Counted from the stretch's first letter, positions 1 to 10,492 are shown. The stretch: DNA of 64,000 nucleotides from Zingiber officinale (GCF_018446385.1 NC_056000.1:31016011-31080010); one strand, 5' to 3'. The notes: generated from the letters alone by a model not told the origin. Numbers and translations: made by a program.

Positions 1-308
1 AGGCAAATGATGAGGTAATATCTACGTTAATTGATATTTTACCTAATGACATGATGAGTCGTGTAGGTAAATACGAGAATGCCTACAATTTGTGGAGCAA
101 AGTGAATTAGATGGTTCTAGGGGAAGAACCTAAACCTACAGAAGAAGAAGAAGAACCCAAGGAGATGGGTTTAATTGCTCAAGTTGAGGTGAAGCAAACG
201 GAAGTTGAGTCATGCTCAACATCCTAGGAGGAGAAGGAAGATGAGGCATCATCTACATCCTCAAGAATTGAAGAAAATTACAAGGCAAGTGAAGAAGAAG
301 AAGAGGTC

Positions 309-1385
309 TTGGAAGTGGTCAATCTAGCAAGCACCTCCATCGAAGTGAAGTCAAAGGACCACATAATTTGCTTCGGGTGTAATGAGAAGGGACATTACAA
401 GAGTAGGTGTCCAATGGGTAAGAAGAAGGTAAATCCTAAACTCGTTCAAGTTAATTTAAACACTAACAAGGGTTGTAGGAATGAAGAAGCCCAAAGAAGG
501 AGAATGTGCATCGTATGCTTCACATATGGGGAGAAGGGACACTACCACACAAAATGTCCAAAGAAGAGGGAGATCAAGAAGCTTGTGCATTTAAAGAAGT
601 GTGAGAAGAAGAAGAGGAGCTTAAATCAAGGGGGAGCTTCAAGGGTAAGGGAAGTATATCCTAACTTGAAGTTTAATTCAAATTTAAACTCCTCCATTCA
701 TGTTAGAAATAATTCTTATTATTTGCCCATGCATAACTTCGGTTTTAGATATCATGATAGAAGTAGAGTTAAGGTAGATCAAAACCCTAAGGCACTCATT
801 CATGATAAATCTAGAAACATTAGACCTAAGGAGACCCAAGGCATAAATCCCAAGAATGGGAGACATATGCCTAGAAAAATGGGTAGATCTAGGAATATCC
901 ATGGTGGACATGTTGACTCTAGGTTTATGAACCTAGAAAGGGGACATCAAGCTTGGAAGGCAAAGCTTGATCGTTTGGAGAAAACCCTAGAAAGATTTAA
1001 TGTTGGATCTAAGGGTTTAGGTATGGTGTTGCGTAGCCAAAAACCCAACAATGATAGATCGAGTTTGGGATACCGATCTAGTGTCTCAAAGGATAAGGGA
1101 AAGTCGTATGCTAGGGTTGCATATGATTATAGCAAGGAGAAGTCAATAAATGGCAAGAGAAAGTCATTTAATGGTAAAGAGAAATTAACCAAGGACAAGG
1201 TGTCCAAGGTTAAGAAAGTTAGGTTTGTAGGCCAAGTGTCACCGGAGGTGCACCAATGTGACCTAGCTATTGTGGATGAGTCACCTAGGGAGGTGGCTAA
1301 GGCTAAGGGCTCTAGGGAGAGCTCTAAGAATCAATTTGGGGCCCATGGCCAATGGATCTCAAGTGGATTTTACTTGGGAGTCTAG
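309..1385 (+). CDS. gag region of element A, zinc-knuckle protein
   Basis: This open stretch of 358 codons is the C-terminal part of a retrotransposon Gag; the frame opens at a TTG, so its left limit is not a real start. It has a zinc knuckle of the standard CX2CX4HX4C form (CFGCNEKGHYKSRC, residues 21-34) and a second spaced CX2CX6HX4C (CIVCFTYGEKGHYHTKC, residues 67-83). The rest is very Lys/Arg-rich and fits RNA packaging. Its wording matches the gag regions of elements B and C, including the knuckle followed by a basic linker and an RLDKLEKTL-like coiled segment. No pol domain follows. It is a fossil or near-fossil part of a mobile element, not a host gene. Confidence 0.75.
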   Translation: MEVVNLASTSIEVKSKDHIICFGCNEKGHYKSRCPMGKKKVNPKLVQVNLNTNKGCRNEEAQRRRMCIVCFTYGEKGHYHTKCPKKREIKKLVHLKKCEKKKRSLNQGGASRVREVYPNLKFNSNLNSSIHVRNNSYYLPMHNFGFRYHDRSRVKVDQNPKALIHDKSRNIRPKETQGINPKNGRHMPRKMGRSRNIHGGHVDSRFMNLERGHQAWKAKLDRLEKTLERFNVGSKGLGMVLRSQKPNNDRSSLGYRSSVSKDKGKSYARVAYDYSKEKSINGKRKSFNGKEKLTKDKVSKVKKVRFVGQVSPEVHQCDLAIVDESPREVAKAKGSRESSKNQFGAHGQWISSGFYLGV

Positions 1386-2424
1386 GCTAGGTCATGGAAT
1401 GTGCCAAGTGGTTTGGAGACGGACTTGAGTCTCAAACCTAGGGAATTGGCACACATGGGTTGTGTTTCATGCTTGGAAATATGACATTGGGGTCATATAG
1501 CATAATAATTGGTTTTGGATGTATAGATGTCATATAAACCAATGCTAGGGACGCATTGTGGTTTAGTATGGGCAAATACATCAAGAGGAAGCCAAAACTA
1601 GGACTTTAGGTCAAAGTTCAATTGAACTTTTTAGCTAGTTTTATGTTTTGTATCAATCTTAGGATTTGTGATAAATATATTTTTATATATATTTTTTCCC
1701 AAGTAGAGATTGATAAAATTACCTCTCCATAAAATTTGAGAATATTTGGAGGTCTGTGGAATTTCTGGCGCATTTTTGAAGTTGGTCAGAAAAGATTCAT
1801 TTTTACATGAATAGTGTACCAGTCGACTGATATAGTTAGCAGTCGACTGGTAACAGTATTTTTGAGCACAGAATGGTTCTGTAAGCTCGTTTTAGTTAGA
1901 GCAGTCGACTGGTACTTGTTGTAGTCGACTGATACAAGTCTGAAACTGTTTTCAGCACTAGATTTTGACCGTGTCAGCTCGCGTAGGTGTATGAGATCCA
2001 TGGAGGGATGAATACATGAGCTTAGGGTCAATTTTGATGATAAGTTTTCAACAATTGAGATATTGTTAGAGAACTTTTTGGATGTTAGGCAAAGGGAGAG
2101 AAGTAAGGTTTAGTTGGGAAAACTTGAAAGTGCCTTTACGTAGGGGGAGCCTTGCGATAGGTTCTTAAAAAACCCTGTGGTAAAATCCTATCTCATTGGA
2201 GAGCATAGGTGTAGGGGGAGCCTTGGGATAGGTTCCGATGCATGTTGCATTTTGTTTCGGCCATGTAAGTCCAAGTGTATAGCTTTGGCAACATAAGTCC
2301 ATTCGGAGGTGTAAGTCCAAGTGTGTAACCTTAGCCACGTAAGTCCATTTGTTATTTAGCATGTTTATTTGCTATTTGTTTTCCCTAACTTAAACGTATT
2401 GCCAAACATCAAAAAGGGGGATAT
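1386..2424 (+). other. 3' internal non-coding region of A with CAGTCGACTG palindromes
   Basis: About 1 kb between gag and the polypurine tract has no credible coding frame. Four copies of a GTCGAC-centred palindrome (CAGTCGACTG or a one-base variant) lie at about 1,812-1,935, the same palindrome that fills the U3 of this element's LTR. Two near-identical phrases (TAGGGGGAGCCTTG...GATAGGTTC) occur at about 2,139 and 2,212. Confidence 0.6.
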
Positions 2425-3511
2425 TGTTGGAGCAATCCCAATGGTCCGTGAGACCATGTGTTTTGGTGTTTGGGCAAAGGGTTTAAGTTAGGTTCACCCT
2501 TGTTATTTGATATATGTACTTGAGTTGTGTAGGATTGCAGGATACACATGTGACTCAGGTTGACGGCTTCGAGTCCGGTGAAGGATGGAGCATCCGAGGA
2601 ATCGTGGACAAGGCAGCGAGGACAAGGGTCGAGGGAAGCGACTTCGAGGCATACGCGAAGGATGACATTGGGGACGAGCCACGGGCTTGAATGCATCCGA
2701 GGGACGAGAGCCAAAGGAAGTAGGTTTGAAGGCAAGAGGTCAAGGTTGTAAAGAAGCGTCAAGTGAGTAGGGTGAGGGTCCGAGTGCTGAGAGATTGTAC
2801 TCGGAGTAAAATTCTTAAATATATGGTTTTACTGTAGCAATCACTATAGCAGTATTATAGCAATCACTGTAGCAATACTGTAGCAATCGACTGCATGTTT
2901 TAGCAGTCGACTGGTGTAGTCGACCGTGCAGTCGACTGGGAGCTAACAGAATACTTCTTTTCATTCGGTCAGTGTGGAGCAGCCGACTGCTAGTTTTAGT
3001 AGTCGACTGGTATCGAGACGTTGAGATGTAACGGTCGAATTTCCACAGAGGGCAGTCGACTGGTAGGCGGGGTTTTCAAGTCGCGACCTATATAACCAAG
3101 TCTTGAAAGCTTAGTTATCTCTGACGAAATTGGACTTGGTTAAAGTCTAATTAGTAGTCTTTTGTGCCCAAGTGATCTTTGTGTGCCAAGAGGTTTTGGT
3201 TGGAGTTGTGGTGAGGTTTCTCCACCCACAAGGAGGTTGAGCTAGCCGGAGTTTGCCGGGAACTAATCCACCGACGAATTAAGTGATCGTCCACCTTAGG
3301 GGCACGCCGTGGAGTAGGAGAAAGTTATCTCTGAACCACGTAAACGAACGTGTTAGCGGTTTGCATCTCTTCCTTTGTATTTAGCTTTCATATTTGTATT
3401 CGTGGTTGTATTCTTTGTTTTTCGCTGTGCACTAACGAATATGTAGGAAGCGAGTATTTGGGGGTGACGTCTATCCAACCCCCCTTCAAGACGGCCACCG
3501 ATCCCCCTACA
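2425..3511 (+). repeat. 3' LTR of element A
   Basis: The LTR of about 1,087 bp begins TGTTGG directly after the polypurine tract and ends CTACA. It holds GTCGAC-centred palindromes (about 2,880-3,065), then a TATA box (TATATAA, 3,089-3,095), then a presumed R-U5. TATA sits between 7-base inverted arms, TTTCAAG (3,074-3,080) and CTTGAAA (3,102-3,108). The end is set by the resumption of copia RT-like sequence right after 3,511. Confidence 0.75.
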
Positions 3512-4632
3512 TTCTTGACATCCATCTAAGATATTCTCTATCGACGAATAGAAGCAAAAGCAATCAGAGTACGAACAGTCATCATTTTTGCAACAGGAGC
3601 AAATATTTTCTCATAATTCATGTCATACTCCTGAAAATAACCTTTGGTAATAAGAAGAACGTTGTATCGCTCGATAGATTCATCAGATTTAGTTTTGATC
3701 TTATATATCCAACGATAACTAATAGTGTATTTTCCTAGTGGCAACGGAACCAAATCTCATGTATGAGTTTGATGCAAAGCAGTTAGTTCCTCAACCATAG
3801 TACTTTGTCAAAGTGGATTACAAATAGCTTTTCTATAGGATACAGGCTCAGAAAGACAATGAATAAATGCAACAAATGAAGCAAAAGAATGAGAATAAAA
3901 AAATCTGGCAGTTTAATAGACTTACGAATACGAGTGGATCGACGACGGTGGAGAGAAGGATCATCCGTAACCTCAGGAGATGATTGGGTAGTGGCAGAAG
4001 GAGGAGCATGTGGAACGGATATCTCAGGAACCAAAGTACCAGATTCAATTGACCTACCAGTAGGAGCTGTGGGTAAAACTTCCTCAGTGTTAGTATTAAA
4101 AGGATCAATACAAAGTAAATCTGACTTTGTCATATTATGCAAACTAACTGAAATAGAAAAGAATGGAATATGCTCAAGAAACACAACATGATGAGAGACA
4201 TACAATTTTGACTAACGGGATCAAAGCAACGATATCCTTTTTAAGTAACAACATAACCCAAAAAGACACAGAGAGCAGACTGAGAGGCTAATTTATTACG
4301 CTCGACATATGGACAAAGGACAAAGTAACTACAACCAAAAATACACAAAGAGGAATAGAGAGGAGCATGCCCATACAATTTTTCAAAAGGTGACAAACCT
4401 AAATTGTGTGAAGTTGGAATTCTATTAATCACGTGAAAAGCGGTAAGGATTACTTCCCCCCAAAAGGTACTAGGAACACTAGCAGACAATAAAAATGAAA
4501 GGGATGTTTCAACAAGATGCTTATGTTTTCGTTCAGCCACACCATTCTGTTCAGGAGTATCTGTACAAGAGGTTTGATGAATAGTACCATCAAAAGCAAG
4601 TAATTGTGAAAAATGATTCGAAGTGCATTCAC
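3512..4632 (-). mobile_element. old copia element 1, integrase C-terminal to RT part
   Basis: Minus-strand Ty1/copia pol remains: the integrase end (about 4,540-4,240, with the phrase SPFEKLYGHAPL), a linker, and the start of RT (about 3,750-3,515, phrases KIKTKSDESIERY and FAPVAKM). It is continuous in order with the fragment at 15,944-16,900; element B lies between them. It is cut at 3,512 by element A. The copy is badly broken with many lesions and is clearly older than A and B. Confidence 0.85.
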
Positions 4633-6403
4633 TGTTGGGACCGAAATGTAGCTAGAGGGGGGGTGAATAGCTCGTCGCGTGCTAGGTGCTCGTCGTTGCT
4701 TGTTTCTTTGATGGTGTGCAACGAAAATACAAGAAACAAAAACATACAATGCTAACACTAAAGGATTTACTTGGTATCCACCTCACAAGAGGTGACTAAT
4801 CCAAGGATTCACACACGCACGCACCCTCCACTAATAAAACACTCCTTTACGGTAACTACCGAAGGAGGAGAAGCCCTACAAGACTCTCAATACAAGAAGA
4901 AAGAAAAAGGGCAGTAAAGAACAAGCAAAAGCTTACAAGAAGTGCAATAAAAACCCTAACCCTAACTTCTCTTCTTCGCCTCTTGACTTGGACAAAACTT
5001 CCAAGAATCTTCAAGATCTGGCGTGGAGAGCTCTGTGGAGAAGCTGTGGAGTCGCCTGTGAAGATCGGAGCTGTATACGTGAAGTTCTGAGATGAATCGG
5101 TGAAGCGCTACAGAAGGAATCGAACGTCCGCAGCTAAATATGACACCAACGGTAGGATCTCGATCGATTGGAACGCTCCCAATCGATCGGGGAGGCTTTG
5201 GATCGATTGACCGATCGATCCAGAGCGCCTCTGTGCTCTCTAGAATAGCCTAGATCGATCGATCGATCGATCCAGGGCTTATTGCACGAAATCGCGCCTC
5301 TCAATCGATCGACTGATCGATTGGGAGCTCTGGATCGATCGCCCGATCGATCCAAAGGGGCTCTGTTCGTGCGACACTTCTCCCCAATCCACTGATCGAT
5401 TGGGATAATGCCTGTCGCGGGGACTCACCCGATCGATCGGTCGATCGATTGGGCATGATCCAATCGATCGGCTAATCGATCCAGATCTTAGTTTTTGCCC
5501 AAAACCAAGTCCAAAGCCCCCTAAACCAACATCCAGTCAACCATGACTTGTTAGTAATATAAAACCTAGCATTTGATCACCCTTGACCAGCTAGGACTCT
5601 CTCACCAAGTGTCTGGTCAATCCCTTTGACCCACTTGGACTTTTCTCCTCTTGCCAAGTATCCGGTCAATCCCTTTGACCCACTTGGACTTTTCTCCTCT
5701 TGCCAAGTATCCGGTCAATCCCTTTGACCTACTTGGACTTTTCTTCCTCGTGCCAAGTATCCGGTCAATCCCTTTGACCTACTTGGACTTTCACCATATG
5801 TCTGGTCAACCTTGACCCATCTGGATTTCCCCGTGCCTGGCTTCACTCACCAAGACTTCCCTTCTGCCTAGTTTCACTCACTAGGACTTCTCTTCTGCCT
5901 GACTTCACTCACCAGGTCTTTCACCTAGCTTCACTTACTAGGATTTTCACCTGGCTTCACTCACCAGGTCTTTCACCTAGCTTCACTCACTAGGATTTTC
6001 ACCTGGCTTCACTCACCAGGATTTTCACCTGGCTTCACTCACCAGGATTTTCCTCTACCTGGCTTCACTCACCAGGACCTTCCTCTGCCTGGTTTCACTC
6101 ACCAGGACTTCCTTTGCCTACCCTCCAAGTTAGGACTTTCACCTGGCTTCACTCACCAGGATTTTCCAGTCAAGTATCCGGTCAACCTTGACCTACTTGA
6201 CTCTCCATCACAATCTCCACACATGAACAATTGCACCTGCAATCTCCATGTGTTGTCTACATGTATTGTCAAACATGTATTGTCAACATGTATTGTCAAA
6301 CCATCAAAACATAAACATTAAGACTCGAGCTTGACCCAATTCAAGCTCAGTCAAACTAGGTCAACCTTGACCTAGGGAATATTGCACCAACAATCTCCCA
6401 ACA
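4633..6403 (-). repeat. 3' LTR of element B
   Basis: The LTR of 1,771 bp reads TGTTGG...CCAACA on the plus strand. Read on the element's own strand it contains, in order, 12 CCTGG-type hairpin units (about 6,170-5,825), nested GGTCAA/TTGACC hairpins (about 5,815-5,590), an ATCGAT palindrome array (about 5,490-5,150), and a weak TATTTA at about 5,140 that may be the TATA box. It is about 100 bp longer than its partner LTR because it carries more repeat units. Confidence 0.85.
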
Positions 6404-7885
6404 ATCTCCCCCTTTTTGATATTTGACAATACCTTCTTTAAGTTAGGCTAATCCCATAGCCTAAACCTCCTTCATGCCACTAGGTAATGAAGGCATAAGT
6501 TAAACTCTTCATTCTCCTCCTAAGAGGGCAAACTCCCTCTTAGATAATGAAGTCCTAACTTAAATCCTACATTTCTCCCCTTATTGGCACACATCAAAAC
6601 AAACTCTCCTCCTAAAGAGTTACTCAATGTTATTCACAACTTCACTCGTTGTGATCAACCCAATAATGAAAGTCTCATACCTTTCATTTTCCCTTAACCC
6701 TACATTCTTCCTCAATGTAGACAAATGCCCATCCTTGAGCATTTTAACTTAAACAATGAAGATATCCACTCTCCATTGTAAACAAATGCTCAACCTTGAG
6801 CATTTTTACTAAAGAAGGTTAATCACCTTCCAAGGTGTATGAAAAATAATTTTCATGTTCTTAAAGAGTAACTCTCCCTAAAGACATGGTCGTGAACTTC
6901 TATCATTGCACCAACAATGACTTGGAATCCCTAAACCTTTAGGAAACCCAAATTTAGAAGTTTGAGGTTCAAAAATTCAATATTGAAACCAAACCTCAAC
7001 TTAAACTTCAATTTAGTCTTCCTCAACCAATCCATCCTTGTTTTCAACATGAAAACACCCTTTTTATGTATACAAATGTATTTTGAGGGGTTAGGAATGG
7101 TTACCTAGACTATACTTGGTTTGGAATGCTGAAATCAGGCTTTCCCAGCCAAAATCAGTTTCCTCAATCGATTGGAGTTGGGTCCCAATCGATTGAACCA
7201 GCTTGAATCGATCCACTGATCAATTCAGGAGGGCTGGATCGATCCGTGGATCGATCCAGGAAGCTTCTGTTAGCGAGAAGCTTGCTCTCAATCGATCACC
7301 CGATCGATTGAGACCCTTCAATTGATCGGGTGATCGATTGAATGCCTGATAGTTCTGAAATTCACTTGCGGTGAATTTCAGAAACTCCCCAAAAATTCCC
7401 TAAAGTTCTAAAAATCATGAAAATTTGTGTAGACACTATTTAGGGTATATAGTATCATGGAAAAATAGTTTTCTAAGAAAATATTTTATATTTTCAAAGA
7501 TTGACACAAACTTGAAAACTTGTAAAAACTTTAGTGTTTTCTTCAAGTTTGTATTCAACTATTCAATGATGATTACTATCAAAAGATAGCCTTCACCAAG
7601 GTTTTTCAAAAACATTTTAAAATAATTTTCAAAACCAATATCCAACCATGTTCCTTGGGTTCAATGCACATGACTTGTACATTAGCTTTCCCAATGATTG
7701 GAAAACACATAACTATGTGTTTTGATGAACTTAAAACTCAAAAGAATGCACTAAATCAACATCTTGAATTTTGTTCATCATCATAACATCTCACTTGTAT
7801 TTAATGTGCACTAAAACACATACAAGTCACCTTATGGGTCTTTGTGAGATGTAAAGTTTGGTTTTGTCCTAATCTAGGAATCATG
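6404..7885 (-). other. 3' internal non-coding region of element B
   Basis: This is non-coding internal DNA between the polypurine tract and the insertion site of D. ATCGAT-type palindromes, the same motif as in B's own LTR, cluster at about 7,160-7,345. No pol-like frame is visible. Confidence 0.6.
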
Positions 7886-8935
7886 TGTAGGACCGTTGGG
7901 CCGGCTAGAGGGGTTGGTAAATAACCTGTCAATTAAAAACAAACAACCCTTCCTCGAACGATTAAGCTAACACTTGTAAAATGAATTAAGCAGATAAATA
8001 AGAGCATAAAATAAAAGACGAGGCACCAGATGTTTACTTGGTTACAACCGATGTGGTTGTTAATCCAAGGAAAATTAAGCTCAAAAACTCCTTCAGGCGG
8101 AGAAGCCTCTTACAGCGTTTAGGCACAGAAAACAGAAGCTTAACTACAACTAAAGCATACAAGTGTTTGGAAATAGAATGATCGTGATTATTGAAAAGCT
8201 TCTGGACCAAGGCTATATTTATAGCCTTGGTCGGGGCGCCTGGATGGGTTCCGGGCGCCCTCGGGGGGATAAAATTTATCCCCCAACGGTTGGATCGAGT
8301 CAAAGCTCGATCCTGTGAAAAAGTCCCTTCCGGGCGCCCCGGATGGTTCCGGGCGCCCCGGACAGCTCCGGGCGCCCCGGATAGTTCCGGGCGCCCTGGA
8401 GCCAAAAGTCAACCCAGTTGACTTTTGGTCCGTGCTCTCTTCTTTGGTTCAGCTCGCCTCTGGTCCGGGTCTTTCTGCTCCGGCTCCGCTTACTTGGGTG
8501 ATCTCTGCCATCCGGAATAGGGCTTATCCGAACCCATCTTCCGGTCTTCTCGAGCGTGCTTCCCTCCGGCTTCTCGTCCCTCGGAATTACCGCGTGTCCC
8601 TTCTCGTCCACCAGCGTACTCATCCGCAGACTTCGTCCCTCGGTCGCACCCCGTGCCGACCTTCCTGCTAGCTGCGTCTCTTGCTTCCCGAGCAATCTTC
8701 CGCTCCGGCTTTCGTACCTCGGAACCACCGCGCACACTTCCTTCTCGTCCGCCGGTGTACTCTTCCGCAGCACCTCGTCCCTCGGACGCACTGCGTGTCG
8801 TCCTTCTCGCTAGCTGCGTCTTCCGCTCGAGTACCTGTGCTCCTAAGCTCCTGCACACTTAGACACAAGGTTAAATACAACGCAGGACCTAACTTAACTT
8901 GTTGATCACACCAAAACAACCTTGGGGTTCCAACA
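7886..8935 (-). repeat. 3' LTR of element D
   Basis: The LTR of 1,050 bp carries a cluster of CCGGGCGCCCCGGA-type palindromes (about 8,235-8,400) next to the presumed TATA box. The TATA box lies at the centre of a perfect 28-bp inverted repeat at 8,205-8,232 (arms GACCAAGGCTATA and TATAGCCTTGGTC). A second inverted repeat with 12-bp arms (CCAAAAGTCAAC and GTTGACTTTTGG, 3-base loop) is at 8,402-8,428. Confidence 0.88.
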
Positions 8936-9379
8936 ATCTCCCCCTTTTTGGTGTGATCAACCTGTGTTAAGCTAGGGTCGACACAGATATAAAATAAAAT
9001 TAAGTCAATTAACTTAATTTGCAATTTAAGTGCACAAGGGTAGAAAATTAGATTTCAAAAAAAAATTTAATTTTCAATATTTCTACCTCCCCCTAGACTT
9101 ATACTTTCTCTTCTCCCCCTTTGATCACAATAAAAAATGGGGTTTAAAAAAAAGCAATCTAAGGGTTAAAGATTTAGAAAAAAATATCTCTAAATCAAAT
9201 CAAAAAAAAAATTCTAAGTCATTAAGAGCAATTTCGAGAATCTTTGAAAATTTTACAATAATTTTCACAAAAAAAAAATCATTCTAAGCCCAAATATTTA
9301 TGCAAGAAAATTTATCAGAATTGATAACGTAAAAAAAATTTTCTTTGCATTTATTTAATTGTTGTTCTAATGCTCTTTA

Positions 9380-10492
9380 TCAACAGGATTTAAATTTCCA
9401 TTTTAATTTATCAAAACTTCTTAAATCACACTGTTTCAAATTTAAAGCCACAAATATTAAACATGTAACAATTTGTATCATGTTAATTTCTATTATTTTT
9501 TGAATTTCAACTTCACAAAAATATTCAAATAGCATAAATTCTAACTTGATAAAATTCCTCAATAATATAAAAAAATCTTTCGGCAATGTGCAAAATTCGT
9601 TTGAAAGAATTTTTTCTAATTTGCCAGAATTTTTTAATAATAGATTTCTTAATCCGAAAATATTTTTCGATGAATCAATTTCTAATTCATAAAACTTTTT
9701 CAATAAAGTAACTTGTAATTCCAAATTTTTAGGACCAGAAAAAGTCTTCGATAATATTTCTAAGTTGCATAATTCTTTCGAAAAACTTCCTTGTGATTCA
9801 CAAAAGTTTTTTAGCAAAGTTTCCAACTTGCAAAATTCTTTTGTTAAGATATTTTGAAATTCGAAGAACTCTTTCGATAATATTTCAAATTTGCAGGATA
9901 AGTTTGACAATTGATTTTCTAATATAAAAAACTCTTTCGATGATTCGCAAAAATTTTCAGGCAATTCTTCGATTGAATCATTCAATTGATCAGAGGTTCG
10001 AGTCCATACCTGACTTACCTTGTCAGTAATTGATTCTCCCCCTATCGAGTTGCTTTCTTCCGAAGATTCTCCCCCTTCATCGATCTCGGGATGTACTTCG
10101 GCTGTTGTAGTACTTACCTCGATTTCGGACTCTTCTGTCGGTGGCTCGGTGTCTATTGAGGTGTCAGCTTCTGAAGGTTCTTCGTAGAGCTGCAAGAACT
10201 TTTCCCAAAGTTCTTTTGCGCTTTCATAATCTGCGACTTTTTTGAAATCTTCCTTTGGTATTACATTCAGAAGATAATATTTTGCCCGCCCATTTGCCAT
10301 AGACTCCTCACGTTGCTTTTCGTTCCAGAGGCGTAGATCGAGTCCTTCTCCGTTCGTGTTCTTTGGTTTTTCATAACCAAATTTCATTATTAAAGAAATA
10401 CCAGAATCTGAGTTAAGGTATACCTCCATGTTTTGTTTCCAGATGGAAAACTCCCCCTCGAATGCAGGTGGGTAGTCGCTAGCTCCGGCCAT
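9380..10492 (-). CDS. Gag-like protein of element D
   Basis: An open frame of 370 codons starts at an ATG (MAGASDYPPAF...) about 60 bases inside the PBS. Residues 1-110 resemble the N-terminal Gag domain of plant copia elements (the DUF4219/UBN2 type): the FSIWKQNMEVYL segment and the YESAKELWEKFLQLYE segment are the usual landmarks. Residues 110-160 are acidic and Ser/Glu-rich. The remaining about 200 residues are a run of imperfect repeats rich in Phe, Glu, Leu and Cys (SKEFFEFQNILTKEFCKLET style), probably coiled coil. No zinc knuckle is present. It is the only coding capacity of D, so mobility would depend on another element's enzymes. Confidence 0.75.
   Translation of the reverse strand: MAGASDYPPAFEGEFSIWKQNMEVYLNSDSGISLIMKFGYEKPKNTNGEGLDLRLWNEKQREESMANGRAKYYLLNVIPKEDFKKVADYESAKELWEKFLQLYEEPSEADTSIDTEPPTEESEIEVSTTTAEVHPEIDEGGESSEESNSIGGESITDKVSQVWTRTSDQLNDSIEELPENFCESSKEFFILENQLSNLSCKFEILSKEFFEFQNILTKEFCKLETLLKNFCESQGSFSKELCNLEILSKTFSGPKNLELQVTLLKKFYELEIDSSKNIFGLRNLLLKNSGKLEKILSNEFCTLPKDFFILLRNFIKLEFMLFEYFCEVEIQKIIEINMIQIVTCLIFVALNLKQCDLRSFDKLKWKFKSC

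Larger units (their letters stand above)
1..3511 (+). mobile_element. LTR element A, gag-only (3' part)
   Basis: This is the 3' part of a non-autonomous LTR retrotransposon of copia/Sirevirus style; its 5' LTR and gag start lie left of the window. Parts seen are a CCHC gag region (up to 1,385), about 1 kb of non-coding internal DNA, a polypurine tract (AAAAAGGGGGATAT, 2,411-2,424) and a 3' LTR at 2,425-3,511. No protease, integrase or RT follows gag. It ends inside a copia RT copy that resumes at 3,512 on the minus strand, so A inserted into that older element. The direct target repeat cannot be checked because the left end is missing. The gag region carries a few breaks at most. Confidence 0.8.

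Noticed and set aside
5134-5355. Arg/Ser/Asp-rich frames (SVDRS-like) over the ATCGAT arrays, also at 14,778-15,111 and 60,708-61,094
   Set aside because: They are translations of the palindromic repeat itself, not genes.
8300-8858. Several overlapping open frames on both strands in the LTRs of D
   Set aside because: They arise from GC-rich palindromic LTR sequence without stops, repeat in the second LTR (10,950-11,600) and resemble no protein.
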